Source: Puffinus mauretanicus (taxonomy: Eukaryota > Chordata > Aves > Procellariiformes > Procellariidae). From it: a DNA stretch of 64,000 nucleotides. The stretch spans positions 1-64,000 of the forward strand of contig JAJKFH010001473.1 in assembly GCA_023333565.1 (NCBI GenBank). Direction: 5' to 3'. The position numbers and the translations under genes were made by a program. The notes below the pieces were generated by a model. The model did not search any database. It was not told where the DNA came from and saw nothing but the letters and a program-made list of their open reading frames with translations. The first letter of the stretch is position 1, and each line of letters begins with the position of its first letter. Positions 10,561 to 22,000 of this stretch are shown in pieces.

Positions 10561-12630
10561 GCCGGGCAGCTTTTGACACCGAGCAGCGTCCTCGGGTGTT
10601 AACAGCTGAGGAGCTGCTGTCCCGGGCTGAAGGTACCAGCGGGGACATCGATCAGCGCATCGGCCAGGCTGCGGCCAGTCCCTCGGGGAAACCCATCGAT
10701 TTCTCCCGATTTCGTCAACCCTTCGGTCCCAGCGGAGCTTTTCCCTCAGAGCAGGGAAACACATGGAATCACGGAGAGCTCAAACAAACACCCAAGTCCT
10801 GGATCCTCTTAACGCCCCGATCCCTTCCCCGAGGGATTCTCCCGCGTTGTTCACCTCCTCCCTGATCCAGCCCCGGGGGGATGTGAACCGATGTTTCCCC
10901 TTAGCTGCCCTTTCCCCCCCGCTGCTTGGGAGCTCGGCGAGACGCGAGCGTTCTCCCGGGAAGCGCGGCGGGAGGATTAACGTCTCAGCGGAGCCTTTTC
11001 TGGGCTCTGCCCCGACATTTTCACCCCACGCCCTCCCTGCAGCTTGTGCAACAAGCCGCCGGGTTTCAGGCAGACCTGGATGGCAGTGACCCCCCCTGTG
11101 ACGAAATCCTGGTTGCCGTGCATCTTGTTAACAGCCGGTCTTTGTGCCCTGGCCTCCTTTCTGTTCCTATACACAATCTCAGTGTAGCTTTGGGGCAAAT
11201 AAACAACGGTAAAATGCCCCAGCTCTGCTTTGGAAAGCATCCCAAGGCTGCTGGCTTAATAACTACCGCTACGTGTTTATCACAGGCCCAGAGATTTACG
11301 CTGGAGTAATTAGCGTTATTAAAACTTCAAGCGCTATCTGTCCCAGCGCTCTCTGGGCTCGGAGAGCGAAGGTAAAACAAAAGGAAAAATTAAAACCAGT
11401 AAAAATCCGTCAGTCAGTCAAGGCGCAGCTCGATGCGGCGAGAACCTAAATGTTCTCTCAATGTTTGCAGTGGGATCCTGACGGCACAGCGCTCCGAACA
11501 ACGTCATTTAATATCCGATGCTCCCAACTCGCCAGTTTTCCGTCATCTCTGCAGGGCGCGTAATTGCTAAACATAGCGCGGAACAGCAATTACAAGTTTA
11601 TACGGCGCAAAGTGGGCTTTTCAGGTTCCGAAGCGGGGGGGGGGGAGCTGTAAATAGCGGATGACCGCGGGCAAATTACAGGAGTAAAGGACTGAAAGGG
11701 TCTTTTGGAATCATCAGTCCTGTTCCTGCCCCGGTGGAACAGCAGCTCACCCTCCTCACCTCTCGTCTCGCGTCTACGGAAGCTCTTGGAGGGCTGTTCC
11801 AGACCCTCATTGCTTCCAATTTCCAAATTCAGGGGGTTTCTGCTCTGTTTATCTCCATTTCATCTTTTCCCAACCTTTAACTCGAACGGTTCTTCCCCCA
11901 GCCCCACCTGGCAGCTTACATCATGACGTCAAAGCCCAACTTTTTTAAAAAATACGGAATAAAAGACCGACAGAGAGCCAGCTAAACCCTCAGCAAAGCC
12001 GGGGCACGAAACAGCTCTCAGAGTCCTATCAGGGCTGAGAGGAGCAAAAGTCCCCAAAGCGAAAAGAAAACTCGGGGAGACCCTAAACCTTCTGGGTTAT
12101 CAATTCCTGCGACCCTTAATCAGCAAGCTGCTCCCACGCCTCCCTCACCCGTAGATTTATCCGGCACATTCATACAGGCGCTTTATCAGACCCAAATCCC
12201 CTTTTATTTTCTCGGGCGAGCGCATCCCTCGGGGCACTGCTCGCGCCTTCAGCTTCGGTTTCCAAACCAAAGACCCTTTCCTATTTTCCAGACCCTTTCG
12301 TTTCCACATTTGCAGGAAACACCTTCAGAAACTTGAGAATTTGCCCCTTTTTTAATCCGAAGGGATGGGGAAGAGTTACGAACAAAAAGGGCGCCCAGCT
12401 TGGCTGGAGGAAAAAACCTCCGGAGAGGTGAATTATTGGAAGCGGACGCGATCCAAGCTGCTATTTTCAGGGGACAAACCAATAGGACGCAGCAGAAAAA
12501 CTGCTGGTTAAATTACAACCTCCGGAGCGAACATCCCTGGAGGTATTTCAAGTCCTCTCTTCCAGAGATCCCGGTGAAAAAACTTCTGCTTCCGTGGTCC
12601 TAAGCTGCATCCCCGCCGGAGCTTACCGGG
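10561..12630. other. intergenic DNA, nothing recognised
   Basis: No exon, RNA gene or clear repeat was recognised between the FBXL12 poly(A) signals and the first lectin exon. A G-run is present near 11636-11645. The promoter of the lectin gene must lie in the last part, but no TATA box or other decisive element stands out. Confidence 0.4.
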
Positions 12631-15600
12631 ATGGAGGAGGAACATCTCCACGATGACCTGCAGGTTTTTAAAGGTAAACTTCAGCCGCGCCAGCCCCTCG
12701 ACCACCACCTCGAGGAGATGGGCAGGAGCGAAGAGGGCGACGAGACTCTGCCTTGTAGCGTGGTCTTTCCCCACCAAGGCGCTTGGTTGCTGAGGGAGAG
12801 GAAGGGCCGCGCTCTCCTTCCTCTTCTGCTTGGGCAACTTTGGCTAATTAGCTCTAACGGGGTTGATTGATTGGGGATGATGAGCTTGTCCCTGGGGTGG
12901 AGGCTTGGAGGGAAGATGGGCGGTCATGGAGATGAAGGTGTTGTCAAGCTGATGGTCCCCAACCAGCAACACCTGAGAGGGTTCAGCCTTGGAAGTCTCC
13001 TACACCGGACTAAAATTAGGCTTTTCCTGGAGCCTTCCTAAGTCGAGCTCCCCAAACCGAGTGGCCCAGCAAACCCTTGCGAACCTCCCGAGGTTGAACC
13101 CCTGGGTATTCCCAAGGTTCAACCCCTCCGAGAAGGGACAGCCAAGGGCCCTCCAGACCGCGGGCCGTCCCTCGGGGAACCACTTCCCTTTTGAAAAGGG
13201 TTACTGGACAGCCGGGGGGGGTTTAAAACCATAGCACAGCCCAAAATACACGGTGGGGGCTTATCATTTCTTTTTATTTTGCTTCTGTGGTACCTGGGAT
13301 CACCTGCCCTGACCTTTAGCAAGGCCACCCCAGTGCTAACACGGGGTGACAACCGTCCGGTTTGGGGTGCCTTCAGCCCCCCGGGTTGGTCTGAACAGCA
13401 ATTATCATCAAAATTTTGGCTTCCGTAGCAAATAGTTAACTATTCCGGGTTATTTATTAACCCTTCTCTAAACGGAACCAGAGGAGCTCTGAAAAAATCC
13501 CAGTGACCCGAGGGGAATATTTTCACATCTCTTTTTTTTTTTTTTTTTTACTTTTAAAGACAGAAACTCCTTCCAGCAGAAGCTGAGATCCTTTATTACG
13601 GTGTACTTCCTACTGGCCCTCTCCTTCTTGCTGATCATCATCCTCTTCGCCGTGTCGTTCTCCAGAGGTACTGGGACACCTTTGAACTAATTAATTAGGC
13701 AGGTAGGACCAAGAGATCGATGAGGTCTCACGCTCTAGAGGACTCCATAGGTCCTAATTCCACAGGACAGGGTGACCAGAGGAGCTCCCAGGCTGTCCCA
13801 TGTAGTGACCGCTGACGTCCACGCTACCGTCTGTATATAAAATATATAGAAATATATAGAATCAGAGAATCATGAAGGTTGGAAAAGACCTCTGAGATCA
13901 TCGAGTCCAACCGTCAACCCAACACCCCCACGCCCACCACACCATGTCCCTAAGCGCCTCATCCACACGGCTGTTAAATACCTCCAGGGATGGGGACTCG
14001 ACCCTGCCCTGGGCAGCCTGGTCCAAGGCCTGACCACCCTTTTTTTGGGAATTTTTCCCAATGTCCAACCTAAACCTCCCTTGGCGCAACTTGAGGCCAT
14101 TCCCTCTCGTCCTATCGCTGTTACTTGGGAGAAGAGACCATTTCTCTATAGAAATCTATAGAAATCTATAAATATAAACCTATAAATCTATAAAAATCTA
14201 TAAAAAAAAAATATATATATATAAAATACTGGCTAATCCAAGCTATAAGCCAGTATTTTAAGTTTCCTGGGATTTCTTTGCCCCGTAGGCTGCTGGAAAA
14301 GCGCATCCCCAGCAGAATAAAGAACAAAACCCATCTCCAGCCTCGCCGGGGTGAGGAGCCTGGGGAGCACCCGCGGGTGGGAGCACAGCGATAACCCGGC
14401 CTCTCTCCCTCTCTCTTTCCAATAGTTTCAGCCATTTCTTCTAAACTCAACGAGGTGCACCCGGAGCAGAAACAGAACTTTTCTGGCAGGGATTTTCTGC
14501 GTAAGTCCTGGCTGCTGCCCAAACCCACAAGTTTTTCTTTCCCTCTGAAGTTTCCCTAAATTATCCCCAAAGTGGTCCCGCTCTGGATCGTTTTGCTGAG
14601 GCGGTGCAGGGCGTCCGTCCCCGTCTGGCTCTGCCAGCAGCAAACACTTCTATATTTTAGAAAAAAACCCCGAATTTTCCTTACTTTTGAGGCTTTTTTG
14701 GGTGCCAGTTGCCACCTTCGTGGCAATCCGGTACCCAGCAAGCTTCGGGGCTGTGCCGTTGTACCTGTACCAGTTTGGCACTGGAGCGTTGCTGGGAAAA
14801 CCCTTTTGTTGGGACGAGCCCAGCGAGGACCCTGACTCTCCCCTCCTCCTTCTTTCCCCAGTGTTTCCCTGCGGCCCCGGATCCAGGGAATGGGAATACT
14901 TTGATGGAAAATGTTACTACTTCTCCCTAACCAGAACGAGCTGGTACAAGGCGAAGGCTCAGTGCGAAGAGATGCGCTCGCACTTGGCGGTCATTAACAG
15001 CTACGCCAAGCAGGTAAAGACCCCCGCTCCGGGCACGGAAAGCCTGGGCTTGCCCAAATCCTGCCCGCAGCCCCAGCACCTCCCCGCTGCCATCCTGCAC
15101 GTCCCAACTTTGCTGGGCAGCTGAGCGCTGGTGCTTGTTATCCTTTGCATCAGCCAGCAGAGAGCAGGCAGGACCTGCTCTGCCTGCCCGCTGCCTGCAC
15201 CCTCTTGTATACGGACGGGATGCTTAGACACAGCACCAGCACCTATCCTGCTCCTCCACCTTGTAAATAAAAAGCCAAGTGCAGAATTTTACCTCTCCGC
15301 CTTCTCCACGGTGCAAACGCGGAGCTGAGGGCGGCTGGCGGAGCCTTTTCCTGGCGCTTTTCCCTCCTGATCCCTCTCCCCGCTGCAGAATTTTGTCATG
15401 TTCAGGACAAGGAATGAGCGTTTCTGGATCGGGCTCACGGATGAGAACTCGGAAGGGGAATGGGAATGGATCGACGGGACCGACTATAAAACCACGTTCA
15501 CGTGAGTGCCGGCCTGCCCTGCTTTTTCGTGCCCATCACCCCAAACCAGCAGCAGCTTCCCTGCCCGCGCGCCCCTGTTCCAGCCAGCAGACCGGCTTTC

Positions 15601-15908
15601 TTCACCCTGCCCTGCCACGGGCGCTCGTCCACAGCAGCAGAAACAAGAATTAGCATCTAAACCCATCTAAAATCAGCCAGGTTTAGCCAGTCCCGGCCCT
15701 TCTCCCAGCCCCAGGGAAAGCTGCTCCCCTCGGCCGCCTGCCCCTCTCTCAGTTTAATCCTCCTCCGCCCAGATTTTGGAAGGAGGGAGAGCCCAACAAC
15801 AGCGGCCACAACGAGGATTGTGCCCACATGTGGACCTCGGGGCAGTGGAACGACGTCTACTGCACCTACGAGTGCTACTACGTCTGCGAAAAACCTCTGC
15901 CCAACTGA
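12631..15908 (+). CDS. hepatic lectin: type II membrane C-type lectin, complete, 6 exons
   Basis: This is the orthologue of chicken hepatic lectin, the endocytic receptor for GlcNAc-terminated glycoproteins. Exons are 12631-12673, 13560-13667, 14426-14500, 14862-15013, 15389-15501 and 15773-15908. They total 627 nt (208 residues; the chicken protein is about 207). The cytosolic tail is residues 1-26. A single membrane helix spans about 27-48 (VYFLLALSFLLIIILFAVSF). A short neck carries an NFS glycosylation site at 68-70. The carbohydrate-recognition domain runs from Cys79 to Cys202. Calcium and sugar ligands are present as EPN (170-172) and WND (189-191), the mannose/GlcNAc-type signature. 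The C-terminus CEKPLPN matches the chicken protein as remembered. The tail reads LQVFKD where chicken has a tyrosine (LYKG), so the usual tyrosine internalisation signal is altered. All introns are GT-AG. Confidence 0.95.
13858..14137 (-). mobile_element. CR1 LINE, 3' end, minus orientation
   Basis: It begins with agaatcagagaatcatgaag, the reverse complement of the CR1 3' terminal repeat. It continues with the ggttggaaaagacctctgag and cctccagggatggggactc blocks. It is 5'-truncated, near 280 bases, and inserted in lectin intron 2 against the direction of the gene. The copy at 43636-43895 is from the same subfamily. Confidence 0.92.
14145..14220. repeat. AT-rich simple repeat, (tctataaa)-like
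   Basis: Repeated atctata / aaatctat units pass into an A-run and a short (at)n tract. They directly follow the CR1 copy in lectin intron 2. Confidence 0.8.
14222..14260. repeat. perfect 13-bp inverted repeat, hairpin
   Basis: taaaatactggct at 14222-14234 and its exact reverse complement at 14248-14260 enclose a 13-base loop, inside lectin intron 2 about 165 bases before exon 3. It is too short for a microRNA precursor, and no function is evident. Confidence 0.8.
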
Positions 15909-16104
15909 GCAAAACCCCGCGCCGAGGCGACGGCCGATGCTCTGGCACCGCAAATGTTCCTTTTCCGTCTTAATTTATACTCTCCGAGTGCCCGCTCCCC
16001 GCTCTTCCTCTCCGCCGCGCTGTCCCGAGGAAGAGCAGGGATGGATTTCGATGGTCCTAAGCAATATCCGCGGGAATCTGGGTTCTCCGTGGGAAGCACA
16101 GCTT

Positions 16105-16110
16105 AATAAA
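16105..16110 (+). terminator. poly(A) signal of the hepatic lectin gene
   Basis: AATAAA lies 197 bases after the lectin stop codon, in a plain 3' UTR without other coding potential. Confidence 0.8.
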
Positions 16111-16934
16111 GGACGATTATTGCTCTGGTTAACGAAGCTTCTCCGTTTCTAGGCGCGCGTGCGAAGGGGGGGGGGTGAGCTGGGGCTGCAGGCGGACGTC
16201 GTCCAGGTCAGCAGCAACGCCGGGAACTGGGGACAAACGGGACAGAAGATGGGATTTACCTGCCCATCCCGGGAGCGGGACGGGGGCATCTCCCGTGGTG
16301 GCATCGGGGAGGGGAGACCTGGATGGACGCTAGCAGAGCCGAGCCACGTCCGGGAGGATTTGGTGCCTCCGCCGTCAGCGTTCCCGCTCCTAAGGGGGTT
16401 CGGTGCTAAGGGGAGGTCGGCGTCTCTAAGAGCAGCCCCTCTGCCTGCCGGCTCCTGCCTGCAGTCGGGGCTGCCTGTACCCCCTCCTCCCGGCTCGAGT
16501 CCCTGCCGCCGAGCAGAGGATCCCAGTCAAGCGGCCGTGGGACACCAGTAAACACCATTTCCGAGGTGGAAATGAGGTTTGGTAAAAAAAAAAAAACCCA
16601 TCGTTTTCATAACTTTGTTGGTGTTGTTGTGTCAATGTGGATTCCACACGACAAAATGGCCCGGGACTTGTTTGTTATAACGTGAAACTCGACCGTGGCT
16701 CGGCTCTGCGACGCTTCGGTCACCGCCGGGGCCCTCGGGCCACGGTGGGGGCTCCAGGACCCCGCAGGGATCGGGCTCCCTCCCGCATTTTCCATCCTTC
16801 TCCAAAAAAAAAGCTCATTTTGGGCCCAATCGGGGAAGCTCGAGCTGCCACGCTGGGGGCAGGACGGTGCTCACCCCCCCGTGAAGAGCCGCGATGGCAG
16901 CCAGACCCGGCACGGTGCCAGCGGGCGGGCGGGC
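16111..16934. other. intergenic DNA, nothing recognised
   Basis: GC-rich spacer between the lectin poly(A) site and the 55-bp minisatellite. It has a 12-base A-run near 16586 and no exon or RNA gene that could be supported. Confidence 0.4.
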
Positions 16935-17775
16935 ACGGGTGTGTGCGCGCTGCGAGGTGCGCGGGTGATGCGTGCCCACGCGGGTGTGCACGCTGCAAGG
17001 CATGCGTGTGTGCTGCTGGGAGCGGGTGTGCACACGCGTGTGCACGCTGCAAGGCGTGCGTGTGCGCCGCTGGGAGAGGGTGTGCACACACGCGTGTGCA
17101 CGCTGCAAGGCATGCGTGTGCGCCGCTGGGAGAGGGTGTGCACACGCGTGTGTGCACGCTGCAAGGCGTGCGTGTGCGCCGCTGGGAGCGGGTGTGCACA
17201 CGCGCGTGTGCACGCTGCAAGGCATGCGTGTGCGCCGCTGGGAGAGGGTGTGCACACGCGAGTGTGCACGCTGCAAGGCATGCGTGTGCGCCGCTGGGAG
17301 CGGGTGTGCACACGCGGTGTGCACGCTGCAAGGCATGCGTGTGCGCTGCTGGGAGTGGGTGTGCACACACGTGTGCGTGCACGCTGCAAGGTGTGTGCGC
17401 TGCAGGGACCAGGTGTGTGCATGGATGTGCATGCACGCTGCAAGGCATGCGTGTGCGCTGCAGGGAGCGGGTGTGCCCACGTGTGTGCACGCTGCAAGGT
17501 GTGCGTGTGATGCATGTGGGTGCGTGTGCGCTGCAGGGAGCGGGTGTGCCCACGGGTGGGTGTGCACGCTGCAAGGTGTGTGCGTGTATGTGTGCACGGG
17601 TGTGCTCACGCGTGTGCATGCGCTGCAAGGTGCGTGAGCTGCAGGGAGCGGGTGTGCCCACGTGCGTGTGTGCACACTACAAGGGGGGGGTAGTGTGCAC
17701 TGCAGGGCGTGGGTGTGCCCACGCGTGTGCGTGCACTGCAAGGTGTGTGCGCTGCAGGGAGCGGGTGGGAGCCGC
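16935..17775. repeat. about 55-bp CpG-rich minisatellite
   Basis: About fifteen copies of a unit built from gtgtgcacgctgcaaggcat, gcgtgtgcgccgctgggag and ggtgtgcacacgc. The copies are regular at the left and decay and vary in length towards the right. Long open frames run through it on both strands because the unit lacks stops in some frames. They are not genes. Confidence 0.95.
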
Positions 17776-17779
17776 TCTC

Positions 17780-19055
17780 AGTCGCCCGGTCCCGGGGGTG
17801 CCCGGCCGTGCCCCCCCCCCCACCCGAGGGCAGCTCGGGGCCGGGACCCGGGGTGGGGGGGCAGCACCCAGCGCACCCGCCCCCCCGGGACACCCACCCG
17901 GCTGTAGCCCCGAGGTCCTGCCCGCGGCCCGGTTCCCGGGTCCGCCCCGCAGCTCCGGTCCCGGTTCGCAGCGGCAGCCCCCGGCCCGGTTCCCCCCCCC
18001 GCGGTTCCCCGGACGATGCCCGCGGCGGATCCGTTCGAGGAGCCGCGGGGGGGGTCACGGACATGGGCCCGGGCCCCCCCGGTGGGACGGTCGAACGGAG
18101 CCACGGCGGCCCCGACGGCGGGAGGACGCGCCTCCGCCTGCCCTGTCGGCGACACGGCTGTCGTGACAGAGCCCGGCAGCCCCGCGGTGAGCGGAGGTGG
18201 ATTGAGACCGGCGGCGCGGAGCCTCCCCCCCCGCCCCGGGACGGTCCGGACCCCGCGGAACCTCCCCCGTGCCTGCGACAACCCCTGTCGCGAGACGCGC
18301 TGCCTCTATCACGACACCCGCTGCCGGGGGCGCCGTCTGTATCCCCTCTTGGGCGCACCGGGCTCAACCCCCCGGGGAGAGGGGGGGTCCGGACCGGGTT
18401 GGGGGGGTCTCCCCGCCTTGATGGGGCCCCCGACGCGCTCCCGGCTCAGGCGCGCTCCCGGGGGAGGCGGGGGGCGGCGGCGCTCACGGGCGCGGGCGCG
18501 GACACGGGCGGGGGCTGCGCGCTCTGCCCCGCGTACAGTCGCGCCCCGCTCCGCTCCTCTCCCTTCCCCTCCCTGCCGGTATCGCTGCCGGTATCGTTAT
18601 CCCGGTAAGTGCCCACGCGTGGACGGGGCGGGCGGGGATGCGGTATCGGTAAACCGGGATAACCCCGCATAGGGAAACCCGGGGAGGTGACACGGGTGTG
18701 CGCCCCGTCCGTGAGCGGGGAGACCGGCACCGGCACCGGCACGGGCACCGGCAGCGCAGGGACCCGTCGGGCCGCCGTGTCCCGACAGGACGGGACGCGA
18801 TGGGGGGGAAGCACCGCGGCCGCAGCCCCCGGTGCAGCCCCCGGGGTGGGCTCCGGGGATGCCCGGGGTAAGATCGGTCTTAACCCCAACGGGACCGGGG
18901 GGAATGGGGCGGGTGGATCTCGCCACCACCGGGATTTCGTTACCGTTCGTTAATCGGAGCTCCGGGACGCAGAAAACGACCGGGGGGCACCGGGCAGCCC
19001 CGAGCCCCTGGGGGGGTGACCAGTCCCGGTCCTTAACGCTCCTCTCCGCCCGCAG
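17780..19055 (+). promoter_or_regulatory. CpG island, probable LMX1 promoter and non-coding first exon
   Basis: Very GC- and CpG-rich sequence ends at the first coding exon of the LMX1-type gene. A strong donor CCCG|GTAAGT at 18604/18605 has no coding match upstream and could end a 5' UTR exon. If joined to the acceptor before 19056, the frame stays open upstream, but the predicted peptide is low-complexity and matches no LMX1 N-terminus. Confidence 0.5.
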
Positions 19056-19075
19056 CCCCCGCGCTGGCCACCGGC

Positions 19076-22000
19076 ATGAAGACGGAAGAGGCTCCGTCCT
19101 GCCTGCAGCAGGCAACGCCGGTCCTGGGCTTCGGTGAGTGCCGGAGAGACCGGGAGCGGGTGCCACGCACCGGGGAGTGGGGACCGGGGAGACCCTCAGC
19201 CCCCCCAGCCCGGGCTGCTCAGGCAGCATCCGTGGCTGCCTGCCCCATCCTCATCCTCCCCGGGCCGCTCCGGGGGTCTCGGCGTGTCCGTAAGTTGCAG
19301 CGGGACCAGCCGGCCCTGCCTGCGTTGCCGGTTTTCTCCCAACCGTACGATCCCATCTGCCGTCAGCGGCATTCCCCGCTCCTCTGCGGTGTTTATTCCC
19401 CGCTCGGGAAGGAGATTCCTTCCCCACCCCGGATTGTCGGGGTGAGCAGGGGAGAGGGAGCACCCCCCCTCGCTCAGCCTTGGCTTTTTTGGTTTGCCAA
19501 TTTTTAAGGCAGCGAAAGCCACGGCAAGATGTTGGCACGCTGCAAAATGCCATCTTGCAACCCCAAAGCAGCTGCGGCTCTGTGGGCTGAGGCTGTCCTT
19601 AACGGCAGAGAGCTCCGGCATTTAGCAAGGCACACGGAGCCGGGAAGGGACAGGGACACCCGCAAACATCCATCCCTGCTCTGTCCCGACCTCCCGGATA
19701 AGCCCCTTCGGAGTTTATCCCGATCCTTCGCTGATTTTAGGGAGCATCCCTTGCAGGACCAGGCTGCGGTCGCGTGGCCCTCGACCGCGGGCGATAGCTG
19801 GCTTTGCTCACCCCAATTTGAAATCACAGCGAGGAAATCTGCCCAGGAGACCCGGTGGGGAGTTCACGTGCCGTGGGAGAGCCGTGGATGCCGGGGGGGG
19901 GGGTGTGTGTTAATTTTGGATAATACTGGGATGAGGCACCCTGGCTGCCGCCCCTCGGCGTCGGTGCTGGGTTGTGTCCCCCTCCTTGTCCCTTTTCCCT
20001 TTCGCAGAGAGCCACAACATGGTGGGGTGGGTTTGCTCTTCGTTAACATATTTGTGGGGCCGAACGGCTGCGTTTTTATAAGCTCGATGTCTTTAGGGCA
20101 GCGTGAGGCAGAATCTCCTTTACTTTCAGTTTTGCCTCTTTCGGGCTGCGGGGGGATTCAGGCAAGCCGACAGTTTTCCTGGGATTTTTCACATCCCCTC
20201 TTCCCCTCGGAGCTCGGGGTCGCTCGCTCGTCTCCCGTTGTGTTACGGCATCACCGTGTTCGTGGCCTTGTGCCCAGCAAAACTCGGGTGTGACATTGCC
20301 GGGCGGTCACCTCTGCTCCGGCTGCCTCCCACCACCCCGGATCCCTGGCGTCCTCCTGCCTGCTCCCGGAGGGACAAACGAGTTTTGTGTCTCTCCCTTT
20401 TAGACTGATCTCACATCCTCTGGCGATTTCATTATCTAATTTGCTATTAGATTATTCCCTGGTTTTTTTCCCCCTAAATTAAAGTTGGGGGTTTTTAGTC
20501 CCAGATGCCTCTACCCCACCGGAGGTTTGGCTGCTCCCGCGGTGACAAAGGGTCAAAGTCAAGAAGGGTGAAAATATTTGACTCCAGAAGTGAATAATGG
20601 AGGCAAAAGTGAGAAGTGGAGGCTCGAGGTGGGATAAACATCCACGGAGAACCTCCGCACGTGCCCACAGCCCCGGGGATGCGGTCGCTCGTCGCCTCGG
20701 CCACCCACGCTGCCCTCCTGGCGTTACAGAGCTGCGCCGTTCCAGCTCTTGCGCTGCTGCAGACATGCGGTTTTTCCTCTTCTTGGCCTAAAATCCTCAT
20801 TTCCACTCCCGATCCGCTGAATCCTGCAGGAGGGTTCTCGGGGTCTGCTCCCCTCCGGCTGATGCTGCCACCCGATACCCAGGTCCCAGCACTTAATTAA
20901 CGAGCTGTGCCGAGCCCGGGAGCTGCAAGGGACTCGACTTGCCGCAACGTCCTGCATCGCCCGGGCGCGTGTCCGGGGGCTCAGCCAGCTGGGATGCGGG
21001 AGATGCGGGACCCAACCCCGAGCACTGCGGTGAAGTGGGGCAGAAGCTGCCTTTGCACAAGACACCCCCATTTTCAGGGGCATAGAAAGCCCAAATTACC
21101 CCAGTTTGCCCCCCCCCCCCCCCCCAAACAGTCCCTCCCACGTTGGTGTAACAACAACAGAGAGCGTTTGCCGTGGTTTCCAATGATTTCAGGACTTTGG
21201 GAAAGCACCTGTAGCTAAAATGGGACAGCAAAAGTGTTCAGAAAGCTTCCTGCTCGCCGATATTTTCTGACTGCCCGCATTTTGCCTCCGCCGGGGCGGT
21301 GCCGCTGGCTCCGTGCTCCGCTCCTCCATCCTCCGACCACCAATTTGAACCCGCCGAGTCCGAGAAGACAGAAAGCGAGCTGCTGATGGGCTGATGTAGG
21401 GTCCTGGCTGGCATCTTCGTTAGCGGAAAAGCGCGGTCAGGTGTAAGGGCTGCTTCCCAGAGCCTGGGAGAGAAGATCTGCAGGGCTGGGAAAGTCTCCG
21501 CGTGTTCCTGGAGAAGCAGAAAATCCCCTTTCGCTGCTGGGTCAGGGCTCCTCGGTGTCTCCCAGCCTTGCGCAGAGCTGTTGGCTTTGACTCCTTACCC
21601 TGGGACGGTCCCCAAATTAGAGCTGGGCTTAATGTTCCCCCCTCAACCCCCCGTTCCTCCAAGGCGCAGCAGAAGACCTGGGTTGCCCTTGGCCTTTTAA
21701 AACAGCCGTAAGCTTCATCCGTGGGATGCCATCATCCCCCCCAAACCCTTGGAGGGGGCTTGGGCAGGTGTTACCCCCGGATCCACAAGCTTACAGGAGG
21801 ATAAAAGCATCGAGGAGCTGGAGAGGACAGAGATAAGCGCTCGTAAAACCCAAGGAGCTTGGCAGGGCGGAGGTTGTGGACGTCGGAGAGGGTTCCGCTG
21901 CCTGGCTCAGCCCGCAGCCCGGATCCGGCGCACCATTTATTACTCACTCCTTTACCTTGAAGTTATCATGACGAAGCCTTTGAAGAGCAGCCATAGATTT

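Noticed and set aside
14222..14260. Hairpin as a microRNA precursor
   Set aside because: The stem is only 13 bp. Known precursors need about 22 bp or more in each arm.
16637..18166. 509-codon plus-strand open frame rich in Cys/Ala/Arg and overlapping minus-strand frames of about 300 codons
   Set aside because: They run through the 55-bp minisatellite and CpG island. The apparent protein repeats simply translate the DNA repeat, and several frames on both strands are open at once.
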